DNA of 64,000 nucleotides, taken from contig JACKJS010000002.1 in assembly GCA_020637815.1 (NCBI GenBank), positions 434,001-498,000 on the forward strand. The letters are read 5' to 3'. The notes beneath the pieces are model-generated. The model had not been told where the DNA came from. It made no database searches and saw nothing but the letters and a program-made list of their open reading frames with translations. Positions 25,452-34,384 of this stretch are shown here, in pieces. The position numbers and the translations under genes were made by a program. The stretch is from Hyphomicrobiaceae bacterium (lineage in GTDB: Bacteria > Pseudomonadota > Alphaproteobacteria > Rhizobiales > Methyloligellaceae). The number at the start of each line of letters is the position of its first letter. Position 1 is the stretch's first letter.

Positions 25452-26075
25452 TCATGCGAGCCCCGCTTGCCTTAGATAGTTATAGGCTTGGATCACTTCA
25501 CGCAACTTGTCCTCGGAGGACCTGTCGCCATTGTTGTGGTCGGGATGGAGCCGCTTCACCAGCTCCTTGAAGCGCGCCTTGATGTCCTGCTTCGTGGCGT
25601 TGTCTTCCAGATTGAGCTGGCGGAGCGCCTTGCGTTCGAGCCGCTTCAAGGGGCGGCGAGCCTGTCCCGGCGGTTCGCCCGCGGGGCCCTTTCCGCCAAA
25701 CAAGCCGAACGGGTCCGCGGTTTCGAATTTGTAGCCGTAGCCGGTGCGCCGCGCCTGGCCGCGCCCCCGTCCTTTTCCGTAGGCGTTGACGCCCACGAAC
25801 CATGTCGGGCGGTTGCCGGTCTGGTCGGCCTTCTGCTGGGCGATGACCTCCTCGTCTGGTACGCCGGAGAAATAGTTGTAGCCCTTGTTGTACTCGCGCA
25901 CGTGGTCGAGGCAGAAGCGATGGTACTGCCCCTCCTGCCCGCGCCCTTTCGGGGCCGGGTACAGGCCGGGCTGATCGCACCCTTCCCACTCGCATTTGGG
26001 CGCGGAGTCGCGCAGCAAGCGGTTCTCGTCGGGTTTGACGCGCAGGTGGTCGAAGAGTTTCGAGTCGAGTTTCAT
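25452..26075 (-). CDS. J-domain (DnaJ-like) protein
   Basis: A 207-aa protein with a C-terminal J domain (about 145-205) carrying the catalytic HPD motif (VKRLHPDHNNGD). The N-terminal part has a small Cys/His zinc-ribbon-like region (CEWEGCDQPGLY, then YHRFCLDHVREYN). J-domain proteins stimulate DnaK ATP hydrolysis; this family lacks the canonical DnaJ zinc domain and probably serves a special client. Start chosen at ATG 26075 (MKLDSKLFDHLRVKPDE), which starts the conserved sequence; a longer frame to 26198 has no support. It is divergent from bolA. Confidence 0.88.
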   Translation of the reverse strand: MKLDSKLFDHLRVKPDENRLLRDSAPKCEWEGCDQPGLYPAPKGRGQEGQYHRFCLDHVREYNKGYNYFSGVPDEEVIAQQKADQTGNRPTWFVGVNAYGKGRGRGQARRTGYGYKFETADPFGLFGGKGPAGEPPGQARRPLKRLERKALRQLNLEDNATKQDIKARFKELVKRLHPDHNNGDRSSEDKLREVIQAYNYLRQAGLA

Positions 26076-26242
26076 GGAACCGGCATTATGGGAATCGTTA
26101 TTGGGCACAACAAGGATGGCTCGACGACGATATTGGCGATAGTCTGGCGGATTATGCGCTGCCGGCGATTCCGCGTCGCTGGCCCGCACGAAACCCATCC
26201 TCCATCAGGATTGCTTCCGCCGTATTAAGAGCGCCGAGACGA

Positions 26243-26524
26243 ATGAGTGCCGAACAGACCATCCGTGAAAAATTGACCGCCGCGTTTACGCCGGACGCTG
26301 TTCAAGTGGTCAACGAATCCCACCATCATGCTGGCCATGCCAGCTCGCCCGGTACTGGCGAGAGTCATTTCTCCGTCCGGGTGGTCTCGCCCGCTTTCGC
26401 CGGCAAGTCGCGTCTCGAACGGCATCGCATGGTCAATGCGGTGCTTGCGGACGAGTTGTCCGGAAAAATCCACGCGCTCGCCGTCACGGCGCTGACTCCC
26501 GACGAAGCAGCCAAGGCCGGTTGA
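26243..26524 (+). CDS. bolA: BolA-family protein
   Basis: A 93-aa protein with the BolA fold: VQVVNESHHHAGH, then ESHFSVRVVSPAFAGKSRLERHRMVNAVL and KIHALAVTALTP. The His-rich loop and the conserved C-terminal His are candidate Fe-S ligands shared with monothiol glutaredoxins. BolA proteins function in Fe-S trafficking and iron sensing. It is divergent from the J-domain gene and ends 5 bp before the stop codon of the convergent corC-like gene. Confidence 0.93.
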   Translation: MSAEQTIREKLTAAFTPDAVQVVNESHHHAGHASSPGTGESHFSVRVVSPAFAGKSRLERHRMVNAVLADELSGKIHALAVTALTPDEAAKAG

Positions 26525-26529
26525 AGCCC

Positions 26530-27873
26530 CTAGGACGCTGACTTTGCGGTGGCGCTCGCGTCCGCCTTGCCGGATTTTTCGCCGTTCCGGTTCGCGCTCT
26601 TCAAGGGCACGACGCGCAGGCGTGTGATGCGGTTGCGCTGCCGCCGCAGAACCTCGAAGCGGAAATCGTGGAAGTTGAAGGTCTGGCCGGGATTCGGAAT
26701 GGTCTGGGCCTCGTGAATCACCAGGCCGGCGATGGTGGTGGCTTCCTCGTCCGGCAGGTCCCAATCCATGAGCCGGTTCACGTCGCGGATCGGCACGAGC
26801 CCTTCGACGATCAGCGACCCGTCGGATTGTGGCTGCGCATCCGTCGCGGCCACGTCGGTCTCGTCGGTAATGTCGCCGACGATCTCTTCGATGATGTCTT
26901 CGAGCGTCAAGAGGCCCATCACCTCGCCGTACTCGTCAACGACGATAGCGAAATGGTTCTTACGCTTTAGAAAGGCCGCGAGCTGCGCCTTCAGCGTCGT
27001 GGTGTCTGGGACGAACCAGGGCTTGGTGGCGAGTGCCATCACGTCGATCTTGCCGATGTCGCCCATGGAGTCGCGCAAGGCCTGCAACAGCGTTCTCGCA
27101 TGCAGGATGCCCACGATCTCCTCGCGCTCGCCCTTCCACAGCGGGATGCGCGTGTGCGAGCTCTGGAGGGCCTGATCGATGATCTCTTCAGGGCTGAGGT
27201 CCGCGTCGATGGTGACCATATTGGTCCGGTGCACCATGATGTCGGATACGTCGAGATCGCGCAGGTCCAACACGCCGCCGAGCATGTCGCGGTCGCCTTT
27301 CACCACGCCGCCTTCCTTGTGGTGCAGCTCGATCGCGCCGCGAATCTCCTCGTGCGCGGACAAGACCTCCGCGTCGTCGTCGATATTGGCGCCGAACAGG
27401 CGCAGCGTGTGGCGCACGAGAAATTGCAGAGCGGCCGTCACCGGCGCGAGCAGCGCGACCAGGACTTTCAGCACCGGCGCGACGGCGAGCGCCATGCGGT
27501 CGGCGTTCAGGATCGCGTAGGTCTTCGGCAGCACCTCGGCGAACACGACTACGACGGCGGTCATGACGAGCGTGGCGTAGGCGACGCCCGCGTCTCCGAA
27601 GACGGAAAGGAACAGGCTCGTGGTGAGCGCCGAGGCGGCGATGTTGACCAGGTTGTTCCCGAGCAGCAGCGCGCCGATCAGCCGCTCGCGGGATTCCAAG
27701 AGGCGGTTGACGAGACCCGCCCGCGCACTGCCGTCGTCCTCGAGCGCGTGCATCCGCGCCCGGCTCGCCGCCGTCAGCGCCGTCTCGGAGCCGGAGAAGA
27801 ACGCCGAGACGATCAGCAGGCCGACGATCGCGCCAAGCGTCAGTCCCAAGGCCAGGGTCATTTCCGTGCGCAC
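26530..27873 (-). CDS. CorC/HlyC-family membrane protein (CNNM/CBS)
   Basis: A 447-aa protein with an N-terminal DUF21/CNNM membrane domain of three or four helices (ALGLTLGAIVGLLIVSAFF onward), a CBS-domain pair (about 200-330; VHRTNMVTIDADLSPEE and FAIVVDEYGEVMGLLTLEDI) and a C-terminal CorC_HlyC transporter-associated domain. The family includes Mg2+/Co2+ efflux proteins; 'hemolysin' labels are historical. Its start overlaps the aroB stop by 16 bp, so translation may be coupled to the shikimate genes. Confidence 0.9.
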   Translation of the reverse strand: MRTEMTLALGLTLGAIVGLLIVSAFFSGSETALTAASRARMHALEDDGSARAGLVNRLLESRERLIGALLLGNNLVNIAASALTTSLFLSVFGDAGVAYATLVMTAVVVVFAEVLPKTYAILNADRMALAVAPVLKVLVALLAPVTAALQFLVRHTLRLFGANIDDDAEVLSAHEEIRGAIELHHKEGGVVKGDRDMLGGVLDLRDLDVSDIMVHRTNMVTIDADLSPEEIIDQALQSSHTRIPLWKGEREEIVGILHARTLLQALRDSMGDIGKIDVMALATKPWFVPDTTTLKAQLAAFLKRKNHFAIVVDEYGEVMGLLTLEDIIEEIVGDITDETDVAATDAQPQSDGSLIVEGLVPIRDVNRLMDWDLPDEEATTIAGLVIHEAQTIPNPGQTFNFHDFRFEVLRRQRNRITRLRVVPLKSANRNGEKSGKADASATAKSAS

Positions 27874-29012
27874 TCCCGCTGCAGGAAGTCTGTCAGCTGA
27901 TCCATGGAAACGTCGTTCTCGACAAACGCGTCTCCGATCCCGCGTGCCAGCACAAGCACCATCTTGCCGCCTTTGACTTTCTTGTCTTGAGCCATCAGGC
28001 GCAGGATTTCTCCAGGCGTCGGCTTGTCGCCGGGGATCGCGGCGATCCCGGTGGGCAGTCCCACCGATTGGAAATGGGCTTCCGCGCGATCCGCATCGCC
28101 CACCGAACAGAGGCCGCGCTCGACAGAATAGGTGAAGGCTTGCCGCATGCCGATGGAAATGGCCTCGCCATGCAGCAGGCGGTCGGAATAGCCTGCGAAG
28201 GCTTCCAGGGCATGGCCGAAGGTGTGGCCGAGGTTGAGCAGGGCACGGGTGCCCGAAATTTCGAACTCATCTTCCATGACGATCTTCGCCTTGGCGCGGG
28301 CGCTGGTCTCGACCGCGTGCCGGCGCTTGGACATGTCGCCCGCGAAGATGTCCGGCCAGCTCCGTTCGAGCCAGGAGAAGAAGGGCGCATCTCCCAGGAG
28401 GCCGTATTTGGCGACCTCCGCGTAGCCGGCGCGGAATTCCCGGTCGCTCAAAGTCGACAATACGGAAATGTCGGAGAGGACGAGGCTCGGCTGGTGGAAC
28501 GTGCCGATCAGGTTCTTGCCCTGTTTCGTGTCGATGCCGGTCTTGCCGCCAATGGCCGAGTCGACCTGCGCCAGAAGCGTCGTCGGCATTTGCACCACGC
28601 GAACGCCGCGTCGCAAGATCGAGGCCGCAAAGCCCGCGAGATCGCCCACCACGCCGCCGCCGAAGGCGATCACGCAATCGCCGCGTTCCACGCCGAGCTC
28701 CAAAAGGGTCTCGCTCAGTCTGGCGAGAACCGGGAAGCTCTTGCTCGCTTCCCCCGGCGCGACCACTGCGGAGCCGAGGAAGACGCCTTCGGCTTCGAGA
28801 CTGGTCTTGAGCGGCGTCAAGTGCAGCGTCGCCACGTTGGCATCGCTCACGACCGCGAAGCGTGCACCCGGCAGCAACGCCTTCAAGCGCGGTCCGGCGT
28901 CCGCGATGAGATTCTCGCCAATGACGACCGGATAGCCGCGGGCGGCTAGCGCCACGTCGATTTGCGTTTCGGTTCCGCCTGCGGGGCCGGTTCCTATCTG
29001 TGTTTGCTCCAC
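27858..29012 (-). CDS. aroB: 3-dehydroquinate synthase
   Basis: A 384-aa enzyme of the shikimate pathway that converts DAHP to 3-dehydroquinate using NAD+ and a divalent metal. Signatures: GGGVVGDLAGFAASILRRGV, PTTLLAQVDSAIGGKTGID, NLIGTFHQP, and the metal-ligand region LNLGHTFGHALEA with HGEAISIGM. Length is normal for the family. It lies 17 bp downstream of aroK in the same operon and overlaps the corC-like gene. Confidence 0.96.
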   Translation of the reverse strand: MEQTQIGTGPAGGTETQIDVALAARGYPVVIGENLIADAGPRLKALLPGARFAVVSDANVATLHLTPLKTSLEAEGVFLGSAVVAPGEASKSFPVLARLSETLLELGVERGDCVIAFGGGVVGDLAGFAASILRRGVRVVQMPTTLLAQVDSAIGGKTGIDTKQGKNLIGTFHQPSLVLSDISVLSTLSDREFRAGYAEVAKYGLLGDAPFFSWLERSWPDIFAGDMSKRRHAVETSARAKAKIVMEDEFEISGTRALLNLGHTFGHALEAFAGYSDRLLHGEAISIGMRQAFTYSVERGLCSVGDADRAEAHFQSVGLPTGIAAIPGDKPTPGEILRLMAQDKKVKGGKMVLVLARGIGDAFVENDVSMDQLTDFLQRECARK

Positions 29013-29029
29013 GGTCTACCTGCTTCTTG

Positions 29030-29626
29030 CTACGCGCCGCCGTCGGCAAGCTGGGCCGACAGCGCGTCGACGATGTTTCCCACCATGACCTCGTGCGGCA
29101 CCTCGCGGCTCTCCACGGTGATGTCGGCCCGCGCGTAAACGGGATTGCGCTCGGCCATCAGTTTCTTCATGACCGCCTCGGGGTTGTCCACCTGAAGCAA
29201 GGGCCGGTTCTCGCGGCGTCCAACACGTTTCATGAGTACGCGCAAATTGGCTTTGAGCCAGATCGACGTTCCGTGCTCCTTGATGGCTGCGCGGGTGTCG
29301 GGATCCATATAGGCGCCGCCTCCGGTAGCCAGCACTTGCGGTCCGTTCTCCAAGAGCCGGGCGATGACCTTTCGCTCGCCGGTCCGGAAATAGGCTTCGC
29401 CGTGCTCGGCGAAAATCTCCTTGATGCTCTGGCCCGCGGCGGCCTCGATTTCGCAATCGGCGTCCGTGAACGGCAAATCGAGGCACGCAGCCAGCCGCCG
29501 CCCAACGGCCGTTTTGCCCGCGCCCATGAGCCCGATCAGGACAATCGAATTGCTGCCGAGTGACTTACGGATTTCCGCTAATTGCTGGTCGCGGTCCTTG
29601 TTGTGTTCGGCAATACGTTGAGTCAT
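29030..29626 (-). CDS. aroK: Shikimate kinase
   Basis: A 198-aa P-loop kinase that phosphorylates shikimate. Walker A is GLMGAGKTAVGRRLA (near 32-46), with the shikimate-binding DADCEIE, FRTGERKV, GGGAYMD and the lid RRENRPLL. A 20-residue N-terminal extension precedes the core; an internal start is possible, but MTQRIAEH has no obvious fault. First gene of the aroK-aroB-corC-like unit, divergent from the small membrane protein gene before xerD. Confidence 0.95.
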   Translation of the reverse strand: MTQRIAEHNKDRDQQLAEIRKSLGSNSIVLIGLMGAGKTAVGRRLAACLDLPFTDADCEIEAAAGQSIKEIFAEHGEAYFRTGERKVIARLLENGPQVLATGGGAYMDPDTRAAIKEHGTSIWLKANLRVLMKRVGRRENRPLLQVDNPEAVMKKLMAERNPVYARADITVESREVPHEVMVGNIVDALSAQLADGGA

Positions 29627-29776
29627 CGCGGGAAGAGGTTAAAAAGGGAGCATGCTGACAGGGTGCCGTCGAATCGTCCATGATGCGATCGGCGAGGGGT
29701 TAAGGCGCTGTGGCGTTTTGAGTCATAATGCGGCCCTGTTCGAGATTGGTCGATAATTAGGGACACGGGCGCCTCG

Positions 29777-29992
29777 ATGCCAACATTGTTTCGGTTCCTC
29801 GCTGTTTTAGGGACGATTGCGGGTGTCGTCGCGGGAAGCCTTTATGTGCTTGCTGAATATTTTCAGCCAGAACCAAAGGAAATCTCCAAGGCTTTGCGCC
29901 ACCTCAAGGCCGAGCCGCAGGCCGTCGCTCCCACGGCGGAGACCGCCCAGGAGCCGACCCTCGCTTTACCTCCGAGCCATCGCGCCCAATAG
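29777..29992 (+). CDS. Small single-pass membrane protein of unknown function
   Basis: A 71-aa protein: hydrophobic segment LFRFLAVLGTIAGVVAGSLYVLAEYF (residues 4-28) followed by a soluble Pro/Ala-rich tail. The core resembles short hypothetical proteins often found just upstream of xerD in alphaproteobacteria. It ends 52 bp before xerD and is likely co-transcribed. No functional motif is visible. Confidence 0.65.
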   Translation: MPTLFRFLAVLGTIAGVVAGSLYVLAEYFQPEPKEISKALRHLKAEPQAVAPTAETAQEPTLALPPSHRAQ

Positions 29993-30044
29993 GCCGGCGG
30001 CTCCGCACACCCGGGCTCCTTCCGCCGTGGCAAGAGGGTAGATC

Positions 30045-31016
30045 GTGGCCCGTCAAAAAACCGCTCTGACGCCGGCGTCGACGTCCGAATTGGCGCTGTT
30101 TCTCGACATGCTCATGGCGGAGCGGGGCTCGGCCTCCCATACGGTCGCCGCCTATGCGCGCGATATCGCCGATTTTCTCACGTTTTTGGCCGAGAAAAAG
30201 GCCACGGCTCGGGAGTCCTCGGCGGACGACGTGCGCGCCTATCTGGAGACCCTGTCGGCCAACGGGCTCGCGCCGACGTCTCGTGCCCGGAAATTGTCCG
30301 CCATTCGTCAGTTTTTCCGGTTCTTGCTGGCCGAAGGCGTTCGAAAGGACGACCCAACCTCCGCCATCGACAGTCCCAAACGCGGCCGGCCCTTGCCCAA
30401 AATCCTGTCCTTGGCCGAAGTCGAGGCCCTGATTGGCTCCGCCAAGGATGCCTGCTCGACCTCCCTGGAAGGAACGGCACGCCGCCGCGCGTACCGGCTC
30501 AACGCTCTCCTGGAGACACTATACGCCTCGGGTTTGCGGGTGTCCGAGTTGGTGGCGCTCCCCCGCAACGTCCTGGCGGTGGATGATCGTGTTCTGACCA
30601 TCAAGGGCAAGGGCGGCCGCGAGCGGCTCGTGCCGCTCAACAATGCCGCAAGGGTGGCGCTGTCGGACTATTTGGCCATGCTGGCGCAAGAACCGGCACT
30701 CAAGGGCTCGCCGTTTCTGTTTCCGACCGGGGACGGGGGCCAGCACATGACCCGCCAGCGTTTCGGCCAGGAGCTCAAGGCGCTGGCGCTGGCTGCCGGC
30801 CTCGACCCGGCACGGGTGTCGCCCCATGTTCTCCGCCACGCCTTCGCCAGCCATTTGCTCGAGCGGGGCGCGGATTTACGCACCGTTCAGCAATTGCTGG
30901 GACATGCGGACATCTCCACGACACAGATCTACACGCATGTCATAGAGGAGCGGCTGCGGCGGCTCGTGGAGGAGCACCACCCGCTGGCTAAAGCCCAATT
31001 AACGAAGCCGCGCTAG
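30045..31016 (+). CDS. xerD: Site-specific tyrosine recombinase XerD
   Basis: A 323-aa recombinase that, with XerC, resolves chromosome dimers at dif. The N-terminal SAM-like core-binding domain spans about 12-100. The catalytic domain has R (GLRVSELV), K (KGKGGRERLVPL), HxxR (HVLRHAFASHLLERG), H (LLGHADIS) and nucleophile Y (TTQIYTHV). It is a housekeeping XerD by length and neighbours (aroK before, accA after) and not a phage integrase. No dif-like site was found in the window. Confidence 0.95.
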   Translation: MARQKTALTPASTSELALFLDMLMAERGSASHTVAAYARDIADFLTFLAEKKATARESSADDVRAYLETLSANGLAPTSRARKLSAIRQFFRFLLAEGVRKDDPTSAIDSPKRGRPLPKILSLAEVEALIGSAKDACSTSLEGTARRRAYRLNALLETLYASGLRVSELVALPRNVLAVDDRVLTIKGKGGRERLVPLNNAARVALSDYLAMLAQEPALKGSPFLFPTGDGGQHMTRQRFGQELKALALAAGLDPARVSPHVLRHAFASHLLERGADLRTVQQLLGHADISTTQIYTHVIEERLRRLVEEHHPLAKAQLTKPR

Positions 31017-31186
31017 GTTCGATATTCCAAGCCGCGATGGGCTCCGGTTGACAGGCCAGTTTGACAAGGCCACCTAGAGGCGGATTTCCTTTGTTTTTTC
31101 TTTTGTCGTATGGATATCCGGCTTTCGCCGCAAGGATGCCCTGTGGTGGGGATGTTCCGGCTTTCCAGTGGGTTTAGTCGAGCCGC

Positions 31187-32140
31187 ATGCGCACATATCT
31201 GGATTTCGAAAAACCGATCGCCGAGCTCGAGAGCAAGGTCGCCGAGCTCAGGGCTCTCGATGCGGACGATGCGTCCGTTCCAATCAGCGATGAGTTGAAA
31301 CGGCTCGAGAGCAGGGCGCGCGAAGCGCTCGAAGAGACGTATTCATCGCTCACGCCCTGGCAGAAGACCCAGGTCGCGCGTCATCCGGACCGGCCGCACT
31401 TCAAGGATTACATCCGCGATCTCGTCCGCGACTTCACGTCGCTCGCCGGCGACCGCTACTTCGCCGAGGACGAAGCCATTATCGGAGGGCTCGGGCGTCT
31501 CGCGGGCCGGTCGGTCATGGTGATCGGCCACGAGAAAGGCTCCGACACCGAAGGTCGTATCAAGCACAATTTCGGCATGGCCCGCCCGGAAGGGTATCGC
31601 AAGGCCGTGCGCTTGATGGAGATGGCCGACCGGTTTTCGGTTCCGGTCGTGAGTCTCGTCGATACGGCGGGCGCCTATCCCGGCATTGGCGCGGAGGAGC
31701 GCGGACAAGCCGAAGCGATCGCTCGCAGTACGGAGTGCTGTATGCGGCTGGGTGTCCCCATCATTTCGGTGATCATCGGCGAGGGCGGCTCCGGTGGGGC
31801 CGTGGCGCTGGCCACGGCAAACCGTATCTTCATGCTGGAGCATTCGATCTACACGGTCGCCTCGCCCGAGGCCGCCGCGTCCATCCTGTGGCGCGATTCG
31901 GCGCGCGCGCAGGATGCCGCCACCAACATGAAGATTACGGCCCAGGATCTGAAGGCTATCGGGATTATCGACGGCATCATTCCGGAGCCCGTCGGAGGGG
32001 CGCATCGCAACCCCGAAAGCGTTGTGCGCGCGGCGGGCGACGTCATCGTCAACGCCATCGCCTGGTTCGACGATTATTCTCCCGATCAGATCCGCAAGGA
32101 GCGTCGCGAGAAATTCTTGGCGATGGGGCGCGAATCCTAG
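31187..32140 (+). CDS. accA: Acetyl-CoA carboxylase carboxyltransferase subunit alpha
   Basis: A 317-aa subunit which, with AccD, transfers CO2 from carboxybiotin to acetyl-CoA, the first step of fatty-acid synthesis. Typical parts: YLDFEKPIAELESKVAEL, RHPDRPHFKDYI, GHEKGSDTEGRIKHNFGM, DTAGAYPGIGAEERGQAEAI and GEGGSGGAVALA (oxyanion region). The upstream gap holds a TTGACA hexamer near 31050, a possible -35. Length and order after xerD are conserved. Confidence 0.97.
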   Translation: MRTYLDFEKPIAELESKVAELRALDADDASVPISDELKRLESRAREALEETYSSLTPWQKTQVARHPDRPHFKDYIRDLVRDFTSLAGDRYFAEDEAIIGGLGRLAGRSVMVIGHEKGSDTEGRIKHNFGMARPEGYRKAVRLMEMADRFSVPVVSLVDTAGAYPGIGAEERGQAEAIARSTECCMRLGVPIISVIIGEGGSGGAVALATANRIFMLEHSIYTVASPEAAASILWRDSARAQDAATNMKITAQDLKAIGIIDGIIPEPVGGAHRNPESVVRAAGDVIVNAIAWFDDYSPDQIRKERREKFLAMGRES

Positions 32141-32365
32141 AGGACGCACGGCTTACCAAGCCGGTGAGCCTGCCACCCGGCGGTCCGCAACCGAGTCCCG
32201 CCTGCCAGTTCGCGTAAGCGAGCCATTTTTCCGTCCAACTGGAGCCGGATAAGCCTATAATCCAGGTGGGAAACGGGACCGTGGGGACGGACCGGCGGGG
32301 CGGGCGCTAAGACTCCGTTAACCATCTTGAATTGAACTGGGCCGGGGGTGCAAAGGGCTCGCCGT

Positions 32366-33352
32366 ATGCTTCGTTCGAGGGTCGTCACGGCCATTCTGAT
32401 GTCATGCGTGGTCGCCTTGGCGGCCGCGCTGACGGGCTGTGCCTCCTACTATCCCCCTCATATGAGGCCGCTATCGGCCCAAACGCGTGCCCTGATGGCC
32501 GAGAAGGGCATGACCCCGTCGCAGCCTATTCTCATCCGCATCTTCAAATCCGAATCCGAGCTCGAGGTCTGGAAAAAGAAGGACGACGGCCATTACTACC
32601 ACCTGAAGACCTACCCGATCTGCAACTTCTCCGGCGGATTGGGGCCGAAGCAGAAGCAGGGCGATCTGCAGGCGCCGGAAGGCTTCTACGTGGTGGACGC
32701 GAAGCGTCTAAACCCGAAGAGCCACTATCATCTGTCCTTCAATATCGGCTATCCGAACGCCTTGGACCGCGCGGAAGGGCGCACTGGCTCCAATCTCATG
32801 GTTCACGGCCAGTGCAAGTCGCGCGGCTGCTATGCCATGACCGACGCGGTGATCGAGGAGATCTACGCGCTGGCCCTCGAAGCCTTCGCCGGCGGGCAGG
32901 AGAAATTCCAGGTCCATGCCTTCCCCTTCCGCATGACGACCGCCAATTTGGCGAAGCAGACCGACAGCCATTGGTTCAAGTTCTGGGTCAACCTGAAGGA
33001 AGGCTACGACTACTTCGAGACCACGCGTCTCGAGCCGCCGCTCGCGGCGTGCGGCGGACAATATGTGGTCAACGGCAATTTCCCGGACGGCCAATATCCC
33101 AATCCGAAGCGGTCGTGTCCGCGCTACAGCAAGCTCCCCGTGGTGGCGTTCAAGCCGCGACCCGAGAAGCGCGCCGTGGCCCAGTCGGACCTCGCCAAGC
33201 CACTGGCGAGCGTCATGGACCTGCACTTCGGCCAGGCCACGCCTGTCTACAACGTCATGACGCTCGGACCGGCGACCCCCGATTTAAAAGCGAAGCCGAC
33301 GAAGGAAGCAGCGCGCGGTCCGGCCGAGAAACTCGCGCAGCGGGACCGGTAG
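32366..33352 (+). CDS. YafK-type L,D-transpeptidase lipoprotein
   Basis: A 328-aa lipoprotein: signal with lipobox LTGC (Cys25). The catalytic domain has the YafK-form YkuD motif HGQCKSRGCYAMTD, with nucleophile Cys in RGC. Upstream are ILIRIFKSESELEVWKK and FSGGLGPKQKQGDLQAPEGFY. L,D-transpeptidases cross-link peptidoglycan, attach proteins to it, or cleave such bonds; YafK (DpaA) cuts the Braun lipoprotein-peptidoglycan link. A Lys/Pro-rich tail closes it. A paralogue follows 136 bp later. Start ATG 32366 has AAAGGG nearby; the GTG at 32348 is an alternative. Confidence 0.85.
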   Translation: MLRSRVVTAILMSCVVALAAALTGCASYYPPHMRPLSAQTRALMAEKGMTPSQPILIRIFKSESELEVWKKKDDGHYYHLKTYPICNFSGGLGPKQKQGDLQAPEGFYVVDAKRLNPKSHYHLSFNIGYPNALDRAEGRTGSNLMVHGQCKSRGCYAMTDAVIEEIYALALEAFAGGQEKFQVHAFPFRMTTANLAKQTDSHWFKFWVNLKEGYDYFETTRLEPPLAACGGQYVVNGNFPDGQYPNPKRSCPRYSKLPVVAFKPRPEKRAVAQSDLAKPLASVMDLHFGQATPVYNVMTLGPATPDLKAKPTKEAARGPAEKLAQRDR

Positions 33353-33488
33353 TGCGATTCCAGTTCGGCGCGGTGCTTCGCGGAGATCGTATGGGCGCCC
33401 GTCCATCCTGTGGCCGTCTTTCTTGCGCACTTAGAGACCAGGTGTAGGCGAAGCGAGGTGCCCGGTTCCGGCGCGAGGGTTGACGACG

Positions 33489-34325
33489 ATGCGCTTCATT
33501 TTCGGTGCGGTTCTGCTCGTGGCGCTGGCCGGCGGCGCCTATTACCTCTTCACGCCCGAAGGGCGGCAATCGATCGATCGCGTGACGATCAACTGGGATC
33601 GGCGCCAGCACCAGTCGCATTTCCGCGAAGGCAAACCGTTACCTGGAACGCCAGACCTCGCGCGCTTCTCGGCGCGGATGCGCGACGCCGGCGTGAAGCC
33701 GGGCATGCCGGTTTACTTGCGCATCTACAAGCTCGAGTCCGAGATCGAACTCTGGGTGCAAAAGGACGGCCGCTTCGAGCGGTTCGCCACCTATCCCATC
33801 TGCATGTGGTCTGGGCGTCTCGGGCCGAAGCTGAAAGAGGGCGACCGCCAGGCGCCCGAGGGCTTCTACACGGTCGACAAGGACGCGCTCAATCCGAACA
33901 GCCGCATGCACCTATCCTTCAATCTCGGCTTTCCGAATGTCTACGACCGCGGCAAGGGGCGCACGGGATCGTTCCTGATGGTCCATGGCGGCTGCGCCTC
34001 GATCGGCTGCTATGCGGTGACCGACGGTGTCGTCGACGAGTTGTGGACCTTCGTCACCGCGGCTCTCGACAACGGCCAGGCGCGCATTCCCGTCCATGCC
34101 TTCCCGTTCCGGATGACAGAGAAGAACCTGCGGCTCCGCAGCGGCGACAAATGGGCGGACTTCTGGGCGGATCTGAAGAAGGGTCACGATTTCTTCGCGC
34201 GCGATAGGATGCCGCCGAAGGTCAGCGTCTGCGATGGGCGCTACGTGTTCGAGCGCGGCAGCGCGGCGAGCATCGGCAGCGCGGTGGAAGTCCAATGTCC
34301 CGAAACGCTCGCAGGGAACCGATAG
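33489..34325 (+). CDS. YafK-type L,D-transpeptidase, paralogue
   Basis: A 278-aa protein related to its upstream neighbour: VYLRIYKLESEIELWVQKD, WSGRLGPKLKEGDRQAPEGFYTV and catalytic HGGCASIGCYAVTD. The N-terminus is a short membrane anchor (FIFGAVLLVALAGGAYYLF) rather than a lipobox. The tandem pair probably arose by duplication, with different anchoring. The ATG at 33489 has GAGGG at good spacing; the TTG at 33480 would be too close. It converges on secA. Confidence 0.85.
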   Translation: MRFIFGAVLLVALAGGAYYLFTPEGRQSIDRVTINWDRRQHQSHFREGKPLPGTPDLARFSARMRDAGVKPGMPVYLRIYKLESEIELWVQKDGRFERFATYPICMWSGRLGPKLKEGDRQAPEGFYTVDKDALNPNSRMHLSFNLGFPNVYDRGKGRTGSFLMVHGGCASIGCYAVTDGVVDELWTFVTAALDNGQARIPVHAFPFRMTEKNLRLRSGDKWADFWADLKKGHDFFARDRMPPKVSVCDGRYVFERGSAASIGSAVEVQCPETLAGNR

Positions 34326-34384
34326 GCGGACGCGCGCGCTAGAGCGGCCGGAGATAGGGAATGAGGGCCTGGTTCCGGCTCCCG

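Noticed and set aside
30045..31016. Tyrosine recombinase as integrase of a mobile element
   Set aside because: Length, neighbours and motifs are those of housekeeping XerD between aroK and accA.
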